64,000 bases of DNA from Salinimonas iocasae. Its GTDB lineage: Bacteria > Pseudomonadota > Gammaproteobacteria > Enterobacterales > Alteromonadaceae. Where the stretch lies: assembly GCF_006228385.1 (NCBI RefSeq), contig NZ_CP039852.1, positions 496,001 to 560,000 on the forward strand. Reading direction: 5' to 3'. Under the pieces are notes generated by a model that did no database searches, was not told the DNA's origin, and was given only the letters and a program-made list of their open reading frames with translations. A program made the position numbers and the translations under genes. Of the stretch, positions 8,655-16,865 are shown in pieces (position 1 is the first letter of the stretch; each line of letters starts with the position of its first letter).

Positions 8655-9907
8655 TACACCATCCTCCCTGTCAGCGAGTACAGAGGCTCAAGCAGCCATT
8701 CCAGCAGCGTTCGCTCACTCAAATTAACATCGGCTGAGAACGTCATACCTGAGCGCAGCGACACTTTATTGCCATAAGCGATTAGTGCTTCACTGGTCAG
8801 TGTCGCTTTTGCCAGATATACAGGTTCGTTCACCGAAACGGGCAAATAATCAAACTCAGAAGGTAGAAGGGCTGTATCTGATACCCGGCTTACTGTTGCC
8901 TGATGCATGCCGAATTTCTGGTAAGGAAATGCGTCGTAGCGAATATCAAGTTTTTGTCCATGCCGGATAAATCCAGCCGAGCGGACGGGTACTACAAAGT
9001 GCGCTTCAATCTGCGCATCTGGCGCAAGCAGTGTCAGCAGCGGTTCTCTGGTACTGATGTGCTGACCGCGACGAGCATTTAAATTCGCGATAATGCCATT
9101 GTCGCGGGCTGTCACAACGTATTGCGACTGACTCTCTAACTGAGTGATTTTTTGTTTCACTTCACTCATGCGGCTGGTCAGCACGGCCAGCGCTTCATCA
9201 CGCTTAATTTGCTGAGAAACAAAAGCCGTTTCCTTTTGTCCCAAACTCAGCTCAAGGTTGTTTAACTGACGCTCAAGCTCCTGTTTAGACTGCTTTATCT
9301 GAAGTAATTCTGCATAGACAGATTCAATCTCGGAGGCTGAAATATGGATGCCAGCTAAAGGCTGCAGCTTTTTATAGCGGTTAGACACCAGCACTAACCG
9401 TTCTCCGGCGGTGGTGGCAAGCGCTGATAATTGACGGATATCTTCCTGAATCGCGAATACCGACTGCTGGTGGCTCTGATGTTCCTGCTCGTACCGGCTG
9501 CGGGCGTGGGTCACCTGCTGCTCAAGCATCAGGTACTGAGTCTGATATTCAGCCCTCAGACTTTCCTGCGCAGATATGCCGGAACTCAGCGAGGTCTGTG
9601 TGTCGATGATAACCAGCGGCTGTCCACGCTCAACATGCTCACCATCGCTAATTAACACCTGGCTGATGATACCTGTGTTCTGGCCGGCAAATACCCTGAC
9701 CACGCCGCTGTCCGGTTCAAGCCATCCGGTTACCGTCGCCTGGCGGCTATAGGACTGCGATGACAGATAAACAATTACCATCGCTACCCAAAGGCCCACG
9801 AACACACAACATATAAACACTTTTGAAGAGGGCGTCATCATGACCTCTCCATGCAGACGCAATCCTTGCGCGGCTACTGCTTCTTGTCTGAATAATCCTT
9901 TTCTCAT
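8654..9907 (-). CDS. HlyD/CvaA-type membrane fusion protein
   Basis: A 417-aa periplasmic adaptor that connects the PCAT exporter to an outer-membrane channel. The start MRKGLFRQEAVAAQ matches the usual opening of bacteriocin-type HlyD proteins, with GAGAG 8 bases upstream. One membrane helix (about 30-50), a biotinyl-lipoyl half (GWLEPDSGVVRVFAGQNTG), a long coiled-coil hairpin (about 130-260, rich in Gln/Glu/Leu), the second lipoyl half (ARDNGIIANLNARRGQ) and a beta-barrel end are visible. It is the first gene of the minus-strand operon. No TolC-like gene is present, so a chromosomal TolC elsewhere is implied. Confidence 0.92.
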   Translation of the reverse strand: MRKGLFRQEAVAAQGLRLHGEVMMTPSSKVFICCVFVGLWVAMVIVYLSSQSYSRQATVTGWLEPDSGVVRVFAGQNTGIISQVLISDGEHVERGQPLVIIDTQTSLSSGISAQESLRAEYQTQYLMLEQQVTHARSRYEQEHQSHQQSVFAIQEDIRQLSALATTAGERLVLVSNRYKKLQPLAGIHISASEIESVYAELLQIKQSKQELERQLNNLELSLGQKETAFVSQQIKRDEALAVLTSRMSEVKQKITQLESQSQYVVTARDNGIIANLNARRGQHISTREPLLTLLAPDAQIEAHFVVPVRSAGFIRHGQKLDIRYDAFPYQKFGMHQATVSRVSDTALLPSEFDYLPVSVNEPVYLAKATLTSEALIAYGNKVSLRSGMTFSADVNLSERTLLEWLLEPLYSLTGRMV

Positions 9908-10310
9908 TGCCGTACTCTCAATGCTTATTGATGTGGCAGGTCAGAATGGGAGTATCACATCCCTGCTGATTTCCGATCTCCCTGGCCGCTTCCTTACAGC
10001 CTCCCTGACCGAACTCCCATTCTGCCGTACCGTATATGCCAGACTGATAAAAACATCCGTATTTGTGCGAATCTGCACTATCAGTGGTGGCATTGCCGAA
10101 GTCATTCCGACGGTCATCACCTTAGCAAACGATACTCAGCATCTATTATGTCACACGGTCCAGTTAGCGCTGCAGGCCAGTATCTGCGCAAGATGTCCTG
10201 AAATTGAAAGGCGATGTCCGTATTGTGAAAATGAACTCAAGGCGAAGTTTTAGAGGAACAAGACGAGATGCTTTGTGTAATTTTAAACGAGGATTGAAAA
10301 AGAATGTGGG
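9908..10310. promoter_or_regulatory. Intergenic region upstream of the peptide operon
   Basis: About 400 bases hold no convincing gene. They must carry the promoter for the minus-strand HlyD-exporter operon. I could not pick a strong -35/-10 pair. A 12-base inverted repeat (9942-9953 and 10013-10024) and a smaller GTGC-N6-GCAC dyad near 10067-10080 are the only clear structures. Confidence 0.5.
9942..10024. repeat. 12-base inverted repeat upstream of the HlyD gene
   Basis: CAGAATGGGAGT (9942-9953) and ACTCCCATTCTG (10013-10024) are exact inverted copies separated by 59 bases, 35-117 bases before the HlyD start. They could be paired operator half-sites for looping or a long hairpin in the leader mRNA. 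The repeat is seen; the role is inferred. Confidence 0.55.
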
Positions 10311-10342
10311 GAAAAGAAAAGAGGCCACCTTATGGTGACCTC
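10311..10342 (-). terminator. Terminator of the TolB/amidohydrolase gene
   Basis: GAGGTCACC / GGTGGCCTC (10321-10342, read on the minus strand, one U-G pair, 4-base loop) followed by TTTTCTTTTCC. It lies 36 bases past the amidohydrolase stop. Confidence 0.85.
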
Positions 10343-10377
10343 TTTGTTTATTTTAACCACTTAATAAGTGAAAGGCT

Positions 10378-13300
10378 TTAATGGTGCTGCCAGTGATATT
10401 TGTGTGACTTCACATTAATTTCTTCGGCAGTCTGCTCTGGCATAAAGGCTTTATTGTCATCTTCAAAGAAGAACTTCTGGCGCGTGGTTTTGCTGCCAAG
10501 TTCGTTCATTGTTGCCGCCTCAAAAACCCGGCCGTTTAGCACGGTATAATCCACATACTCACTGCGGTGAATATCGTTTAATACATTACCGTCAATAACG
10601 ACCATGTCTGCCAGCTTACCTTCTTCAATACTGCCAATATCTTTGCCCATACCCAGATGGGTTGCACCGTCAATTGTCGCAGCGCGCAGCGCTTCAAACG
10701 GCGTAAATCCACCCTGGCTCATCAGCCACATTTCCCAGTGCGCGGCTAAACCCTCGCGCTGACCATGTGCACCGATGTGTACACTGACACCGTTTTCACG
10801 CAGTGTCTTTGCATACTCGGCAACCTGTACGTGATTGTATTGGTCATCCGGCGCGGTGGGGCGTCGAATGGCGCGACTATCAAGCAGGAAGGAAGGTGTA
10901 TAGCGAAGCAGGCGTGGATTTTTCCATACTTCGGTGCGGTCATACATGTATTCTTCGCCCATCATGCCGCCGTAAGAAACGACAAACGTAGGTGTGTAGC
11001 CAAACTCAGAGGCTTTCCACAACTGCGTAACGTCGCTGTAGCCTTTAGGGATAGGCAGACTATGCTCAAGGCCGGTATGACCATCGGTAAGCATGCTCAG
11101 ATTTTGCTGCAACTTACCACCACCTTCGGGCACTACCATCATTTCCTGTTTGTTCGCAGCCCACAGAATCTGCTGACGTTGCGAACGGGCAGGCTGATTA
11201 TAGCTTTTTACAGATATAGCGCCGGCATCTTTCAGACGCTGCACATGAAAAAAGGCATCTTCATAGTCATTAACGATAGCTTTATAGCCAAGCGCTTCAG
11301 CGCCATAAAGGATGGCACCGGTAGAGTAGATACGCGGCGCAACAATTTTACCGGCACGCTGCATTTCAGATGCGGCAAACACTTCGGTAGTATCGTTAGA
11401 AGGATCGTGGATGGTAGTGACACCAAACGCTACATTAGAAAATTGTCCCCAGTTTTGCTGAGGGATAATCTCATTGCGACCCTGTGCACCGTGGGCGTGG
11501 GCATCAACAAGCCCGGGGATGATTGTCTTGCCGGTGGTGTCCACACGCATAGCATCATCAGGAATGCTGATTTCACCCTTGCGACCTACCGCCTTAATAC
11601 GGTTACCTTCGATAAGCACTACACCATCTTTAATGACTTCCTGACGGTTATCGGCATCGCGCATGGTAACAATATCGCCACCCACCAGGGCCTTGATACC
11701 CTCAGGTTTGTCCGCTTTTACATTAAATGCCAGGTTCGTTCGCTTAGCTTTTGCTTCTTCATCAACCTTTTTACCCGCGACAAAATCAAAGGCATCAGCC
11801 AGCTCATATTCATAATAATGCGGGCCGTGGAACCAGCCTACCGCCTTGTTATCTGGCCGCCATGTCAAATACTCGCCGGCACGCTTCGAGATTTGTTTCA
11901 CCGGCAGCGAGGTCATGTCAGGAGATAACGTCACCTTTTTACCGTTAGTCACATAAGGAGCTACATAGGTTCTGAACTGATGAACGAATGCGACCCATTT
12001 CTGGTCATGAGAAATACGGTATTCGCTGACTTTATCTGCACCGTACAAATGAACCTGTTTGTCATTGCCCTGCAGGTTTACACTGGCAAGCTGCGTTTCA
12101 GGGTACGGTGTACCACCTACCGATTCGGTAAAGAATATGCGATCGTTATCGCCGGCAAAGTGCGGTTGGGTACCCGATGCTGATACTTTCCGGGCTTCGC
12201 CGCCGCTAAGCTTTTGTACGTACAGACCAGGCTCCAGCGAATATTTCGGATCTAGCAGGTAGCCGCCAGAGAATTTGCGCCAGGCAGCATATTTGCCGTC
12301 AGCAGAGAAACTGGGCTCAACATAGTGCCCCGGCTGAGCTGTAATTACCTCACTCTTACCGCCTGAAGCCGGTATAACACGTACGTCTCCTAACTTTTTA
12401 TCGTGCCAGGTAGTGTAGATAATTTGTTTACCGTCATTAGAGAAACGCGGGTAATACTCATCGTGGTCGTTTTGCTGTGTTAAGCGACGGGTATCACCTG
12501 ATTTCAGGTCTTTGACATACAGTTTGCCCAGCGCCTGAAAAAGCATCGTATTGCCATCAGGTGACTTTTGTGACCAGCGAATCATTTTTACATCGAAGTT
12601 ATCCGGCGCCACATCGACATCAAAACGCAGTGCATCAGCCAGTTGCTTGGTAGCCGATACTGATACACCGATATCGGCAATATCTTTTGAGTTGATATCG
12701 ATTTTATGGAAGGTACCACCGGTCCAGTACACAATGGACTGAGAATCAGGCATCCAATCGAAATAGGCATAGTAACCTTCAGAACCAAAGCCTTCCTGCA
12801 TATCACGCTCAAGGGTCAGCGTGAGAGGTTTTTCTTCGCCGGTTTTAAGGTCTTTCAAAAACAGACCGGTTTTATTTTTTACCCGGCGGATAAAAGCTAC
12901 GTATTTTCCATCCGGTGAAGGCGTAGGCACAATGGCACCGCCCGTGCCACTGATGAACCGGCTTTCCTCGCCGGTTTCCCGGTCATAGCGCGTTATGGCA
13001 AAGATGCCTTCAAGAGGGTCCCGGTTATATTCGAACTGTGCGCCAGGCACTGTGTTTTGAGTATAGTAGATGTACTTACCATCATGAGAGAACGCCGGGT
13101 CTGCAATGTTTTGCTGATCGCTTTTGCCATTCACACGACCTTTGATTTTAAGACCGTCCCCTCCGTTAATGTGATACATCCAGATTTCACCGGCTGGGAT
13201 ACTGCGACTGGACATAATACCTTTGGTGGCAACCAGGTAGTTACCATCCGGGCTCCATTTAGGGGAGTGGATCAGGTTGTTTTTTTCTTTAGATACCTGT

Positions 13301-13686
13301 CTTAAATTCTCGCCGTTGCTATCCATAACCCAAATATTTGAGATGCCACCACGGTCAGAAATAAATGCAATCTGGCTACCATCCGGAGAAATAGCAGGTT
13401 CTATATTCCAGCCAAAGTCAGCGGTCAGTGCAGTCGCTTTACCGCCGTCCATGCCTACTTTGTATAGGTCGCCCAGCATGTCGAAAACCATATAAGACCC
13501 ATCCGGCGAGATCGACAGACTGGACCAGGTCGTTTGTTCAGTATTAATGGTGACTTCATTTAAAGAAAACGGCGGGTTGAGCACATCCCATTCTTCTTTA
13601 TTTTTATCTTCCTGTGCATTGGCCGATATGCTCAGTGTCGCGCCAAGGGCAAGCGCCAGAACTGAACGACGAGAAGTAGTTATCAT
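10378..13686 (-). CDS. Exported TolB-like propeller / amidohydrolase fusion
   Basis: A 1102-aa periplasmic protein combining WD40-like TolB repeats with a C-terminal amidohydrolase. ATG 13686 gives a clean signal peptide (MITTSRRSVLALALGATLSISANA) with a twin-arginine pair that could also be read as Tat. Residues about 50-650 hold many PD40 repeats (SPDGSYMVFD, SPDGSQIAFIS, SNDGKQIIYTT types). The amidohydrolase part (about 680-1060) has GLVDAHAHG (metal HxH), GVTTIHDP, a Lys in SVKSYNQP, HTGLEHS and IGAHGQ, and ends LADMVVIDG. A dipeptidase or imidazolonepropionase-like hydrolase is likely; the substrate is unknown. Transcribed alone, with its own terminator. Confidence 0.88.
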   Translation of the reverse strand: MITTSRRSVLALALGATLSISANAQEDKNKEEWDVLNPPFSLNEVTINTEQTTWSSLSISPDGSYMVFDMLGDLYKVGMDGGKATALTADFGWNIEPAISPDGSQIAFISDRGGISNIWVMDSNGENLRQVSKEKNNLIHSPKWSPDGNYLVATKGIMSSRSIPAGEIWMYHINGGDGLKIKGRVNGKSDQQNIADPAFSHDGKYIYYTQNTVPGAQFEYNRDPLEGIFAITRYDRETGEESRFISGTGGAIVPTPSPDGKYVAFIRRVKNKTGLFLKDLKTGEEKPLTLTLERDMQEGFGSEGYYAYFDWMPDSQSIVYWTGGTFHKIDINSKDIADIGVSVSATKQLADALRFDVDVAPDNFDVKMIRWSQKSPDGNTMLFQALGKLYVKDLKSGDTRRLTQQNDHDEYYPRFSNDGKQIIYTTWHDKKLGDVRVIPASGGKSEVITAQPGHYVEPSFSADGKYAAWRKFSGGYLLDPKYSLEPGLYVQKLSGGEARKVSASGTQPHFAGDNDRIFFTESVGGTPYPETQLASVNLQGNDKQVHLYGADKVSEYRISHDQKWVAFVHQFRTYVAPYVTNGKKVTLSPDMTSLPVKQISKRAGEYLTWRPDNKAVGWFHGPHYYEYELADAFDFVAGKKVDEEAKAKRTNLAFNVKADKPEGIKALVGGDIVTMRDADNRQEVIKDGVVLIEGNRIKAVGRKGEISIPDDAMRVDTTGKTIIPGLVDAHAHGAQGRNEIIPQQNWGQFSNVAFGVTTIHDPSNDTTEVFAASEMQRAGKIVAPRIYSTGAILYGAEALGYKAIVNDYEDAFFHVQRLKDAGAISVKSYNQPARSQRQQILWAANKQEMMVVPEGGGKLQQNLSMLTDGHTGLEHSLPIPKGYSDVTQLWKASEFGYTPTFVVSYGGMMGEEYMYDRTEVWKNPRLLRYTPSFLLDSRAIRRPTAPDDQYNHVQVAEYAKTLRENGVSVHIGAHGQREGLAAHWEMWLMSQGGFTPFEALRAATIDGATHLGMGKDIGSIEEGKLADMVVIDGNVLNDIHRSEYVDYTVLNGRVFEAATMNELGSKTTRQKFFFEDDNKAFMPEQTAEEINVKSHKYHWQHH

Positions 13687-13800
13687 TGTTATATCCCAGA
13701 CTTTTCGAGTGTAAAGTCTTAAGGTATCGGGTATTTTTCGCCAATGCAAAAAATGCACAGAAGGGGCGGGACAAATGGTATATAAAAGGCGGTTAATGTA

Positions 13801-13828
13801 AAAAGGGCAGTGATATCACTGCCCTTTT
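13801..13828 (-). terminator. Terminator of the glutathione reductase gene
   Basis: A perfect 28-base palindrome, AAAAGGGCAGTGAT and its exact inverse, giving a GC-rich stem with A/T runs at both ends. It lies 26 bases after the gor stop and could work in both directions. Confidence 0.85.
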
Positions 13829-13853
13829 CCTATGCGATAAACGCGCGGGCGCA

Positions 13854-15203
13854 TCAGGTCATCGTTACAAATTCTTCTGCGCTGGTGGGATGAATTGCTA
13901 CACAGGCATCAAAATCTTCCTTGGTCGCCCCCATCTTCATGGCAACCGCAAATCCCTGAAGAATTTCATCCATACCGTGGCCGATACCATGTAAGCCAAC
14001 AACCTTTTGCTCTTCACCGGCACAAATGAGCTTCATTTTTGTCGGCTGACGGTGGCGGGTGACAGCCGTATACATCGCTGAAAATGACGATGAATACACG
14101 GTAATCTTGTCCTCACCAAATTCTTCTCTCGCTTCGTCCTCTGTCAGGCCGATAGTTCCGATTGGCGGATGGCTGAATACCACCGTAGGAATCAGCGAGT
14201 AGTCCAGGTGGGCTTCCTTTTGACCATTAAACAGACGTTCGCTGAGTAAGCGGCCAGCTTTTATAGCCACAGGAGTAAGCTCAACATGCCCGGTAATATC
14301 ACCAACGGCGTACACACCCTCGGCAGAAGTATTCTGGAACTTATCAACAGTGATGTAACCTTTTTCGTCGGTATCAACGCCGGCTGCATCCAGGCCAAGT
14401 TTTGCTGATGACGGCTCGCGACCGATCGCCCATATCAGGCAATCTGTTTTTAACACTTCGCCACTTTTTAAATGCACAGTCAACTCACCATCGTCAGCCT
14501 TTTCGACTTTTTCAACGCCAGATTGCTTGTGTAGTGTGGGGCCTTCGTTTTCGATGACATCTACCAGGGTCTCATAAACAATCGGGTCAAAATGGCGTAG
14601 CGGAGCATGATGTCGAACGATCAGATCGGTTTTGGTTCCCAGGCTGTGTAGCACACCGGCAAGTTCGACTGCAATGTAGCCTGCGCCGACAACTACCGCG
14701 CGCTGTGGCTGCTGATCCAGTTCAAAAAAGCCATCCGAATCGATACCATACTCAGCACCAGGTACATCAGGTAGTCTGGGGTGGCCGCCAGTGGCGATAG
14801 TGATATGAGGGGCAGTGTACTTTTCACCGTTAACTTCGATAGTTTGTTTATCGACAAATGTCGCATAGCCATCAATGACAGTGATCTCGTTTTTAGCCAT
14901 CATTTTGCCGTAGGAGGCGTGAATACGCTGAATATAAGCACGGCGATTGGCCACCAGTACCGACCAGTCAAAATGGTTTACGGACACGTCAAAACCATAA
15001 TCTTCACTGTATCGATTGATCGCTTCTGCAACATTGGCACCGAACCACATCGCCTTTTTGGGAACACACCCTACGTTTACACAGGTGCCACCAATCAGGT
15101 TAGCTTCGACAATTGCTACTTTTTTGCCGTGTTTGGCGGCGCGATTTGCCGAGGCAATGCCACCGCTGCCTCCGCCAATACAGATATAATCGAATTCTTG
15201 CAT
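13854..15203 (-). CDS. gorA: Glutathione-disulfide reductase
   Basis: An FAD- and NADPH-dependent enzyme that reduces oxidised glutathione. The 449-aa protein has the FAD-binding [14 protein letters not shown] motif, the redox-active pair Cys41/Cys46 ([13 protein letters not shown]), a second nucleotide fold ([16 protein letters not shown]), the YAVGDITG motif, and the C-terminal catalytic His438/Glu443 (HPTSAEE). Length and motifs are those of gammaproteobacterial Gor. It stands alone between the response regulator and the amidohydrolase. Confidence 0.95.
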   Translation of the reverse strand: MQEFDYICIGGGSGGIASANRAAKHGKKVAIVEANLIGGTCVNVGCVPKKAMWFGANVAEAINRYSEDYGFDVSVNHFDWSVLVANRRAYIQRIHASYGKMMAKNEITVIDGYATFVDKQTIEVNGEKYTAPHITIATGGHPRLPDVPGAEYGIDSDGFFELDQQPQRAVVVGAGYIAVELAGVLHSLGTKTDLIVRHHAPLRHFDPIVYETLVDVIENEGPTLHKQSGVEKVEKADDGELTVHLKSGEVLKTDCLIWAIGREPSSAKLGLDAAGVDTDEKGYITVDKFQNTSAEGVYAVGDITGHVELTPVAIKAGRLLSERLFNGQKEAHLDYSLIPTVVFSHPPIGTIGLTEDEAREEFGEDKITVYSSSFSAMYTAVTRHRQPTKMKLICAGEEQKVVGLHGIGHGMDEILQGFAVAMKMGATKEDFDACVAIHPTSAEEFVTMT

Positions 15204-15304
15204 TATTCCCTACCAGGTCAGTTGAGTCAGACTATTCTGGCACGATACCAAACCATGCTCAAAATTTACGGATAGGAGGTATACCCCGTCTAATAATTTG
15301 AGGA

Positions 15305-16615
15305 TTACTCTGTGATAGTTTCGTCTGCTGTGCTATCCGCTTTGATAAGAATTGAAAAGGGGGCTTTGCGCTCAGACTCAATCAGCCGGAGCTTAGTGAT
15401 GGTGGCCGCTGTAAAAACATGCCCGCGAGGGAGTATTAACAGATGATTGTCGTTATACAGATTTGCTTCCAGATACATTCCAGGCTGTAACTGACTCGCT
15501 GCGACAGAGCCTTCAGTATGGCGCGCCTGGCCGATATTTTTCTGGTTCAACAGAATATCAAGGATATCAGGGTCATATTGCGTATTACGGTAATTATTCA
15601 GGTAGCCCTTCGCCTCTTCATCGTTAAGAGGGTGCTCGGTCAGTCGTCCGGCAATAAGTCGCCAATAGTCTCTGGCTACAGCAACTATTCTGGAACCTAA
15701 CGGGATATCCCGGCCCACTTTCTTCATGGGCCCTGAACCGTTAACCTGCTCAAATTGATGCTCAATAATCTCAGCAACCGGTTGAAGGTGTTGTGCGGGA
15801 GCCAGCATTTGTACTGCCTGACGCGTCTGGGAAAGATAATTTTGTTGCTGCTGATAATTCAGCTTGTTGAACGGGCCGCTAAAGTCGTGGGAGTGAAGCC
15901 CCAGTAAGCCCAGTTCACACACCAGCCCGGCGTATCTGATGTTATCCAGCATGGCTTTGTCGGCGCCTGTTTGCGAAGCCAGACTCACCGCGAGTTCGCT
16001 GACATCAATGGCAAATTTCCCGCTGACAGCAGGGTTGATGCTGATAATGTTGTATATAACCTGCTCAAGCGCGTGGTTATTGAGTTCTATTTTTGAAAGG
16101 GCGGTGCGGATCTGGCGTGTGCGCTTTTGAATTGTCTGTTCCTGGGACGTATTTATCTCTTTCAGCTTATTGTTCTGTGCGCGAATCAGCCGCTCAAGCC
16201 GAAGGTTTTCGTCTTTTAGCTTTATGCGCTCCAAACCATCTTCAATCGTTTTTATCAGCGTCTGATTGTCCCAGGGTTTTTGCAGATAACGATGGATTCT
16301 GCCTTTGTTAACTGCACTTATTGTGGCTTCTATATCAGCATAGCCACTCAGTACAACCCGAAATGTATCGGGATAGTTCTCGGCGACCACCTCTAATAGC
16401 TCAGCGCCACTCATCTGAGGCATTTTCATGTCTGATACCACGACATGCACCGTTTCACTGGCCAGTATTTTCAGTGCTGACTGGCCGCTGTCTGCCAGCA
16501 GCACATTCACATCTGTTTTGTACAAAGCTCGACGAACCGATCTGAGAATATTGGCTTCATCATCAACAAAGAGCACCGTGTAACGATTATCTGTGGTAGA
16601 AGGGGCCGGCTGCAT
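15305..16615 (-). CDS. Response regulator with degenerate HD-GYP-like output domain
   Basis: A 436-aa two-component protein. Residues 10-125 form a receiver with acidic Asp18/Asp19, phosphoacceptor Asp62 (VVSDMKMP) and Lys113 (LQKPWD). A coiled coil (about 125-185) leads to an HD-GYP-like helical domain (about 190-365), but the expected HD metal site and HHE..GYP motif are not there: the matching places read AGLVCELGLLGL and IIEHQFEQVNGSGP. The C-terminal part (LQPGMYLEANLYNDNHLLILPRGH) is the small barrel usual in such regulators. It therefore probably does not hydrolyse cyclic-di-GMP and may act as a binding or signalling protein. No histidine kinase is adjacent. Confidence 0.85.
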   Translation of the reverse strand: MQPAPSTTDNRYTVLFVDDEANILRSVRRALYKTDVNVLLADSGQSALKILASETVHVVVSDMKMPQMSGAELLEVVAENYPDTFRVVLSGYADIEATISAVNKGRIHRYLQKPWDNQTLIKTIEDGLERIKLKDENLRLERLIRAQNNKLKEINTSQEQTIQKRTRQIRTALSKIELNNHALEQVIYNIISINPAVSGKFAIDVSELAVSLASQTGADKAMLDNIRYAGLVCELGLLGLHSHDFSGPFNKLNYQQQQNYLSQTRQAVQMLAPAQHLQPVAEIIEHQFEQVNGSGPMKKVGRDIPLGSRIVAVARDYWRLIAGRLTEHPLNDEEAKGYLNNYRNTQYDPDILDILLNQKNIGQARHTEGSVAASQLQPGMYLEANLYNDNHLLILPRGHVFTAATITKLRLIESERKAPFSILIKADSTADETITE

Positions 16616-16865
16616 GAATACTCCTGAACGCGTCGGGCGCGCACTTCACTGGTAGTTTTACTATAGCCAGTAAAATAAAAAGTGCTAACTCTGTGTATCG
16701 GTTTAAGCCGTTTGTTGGTATCAGGACTATTAATACAGGGCAACCTGGTACTAAAGAGCAGGGCGACGATGTTCTGTTGGCCACGCGGTTCTGCAACGCA
16801 GACCTTGTTTTAGCAAATAGCGTCCTTACATTCTTTGCATGAATTATGAAAAAAGTGAGATATCA

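Noticed and set aside
5006..9907. Cassette as a lanthipeptide or microcin-V-type bacteriocin system
   Set aside because: The precursor has no Cys, there is no LanM or immunity-like gene, and an ATP-grasp ligase is present instead.
9941..10117. 58-codon minus-strand frame (MTVGMTSAMPPLIVQ...) upstream of the HlyD gene, possible second precursor
   Set aside because: It has no Gly-Gly leader, only AAGGTG directly against the ATG, and covers the inverted repeat; too weak to call a gene.
9840..10253. 137-codon plus-strand frame over the HlyD start and upstream region
   Set aside because: It is antisense to the HlyD N-terminus, has no ribosome binding site and no recognisable domain.
10765..11928. 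387-codon plus-strand frame inside the amidohydrolase gene
   Set aside because: It is the antisense of a clearly coding region; the protein looks random and has no domain.
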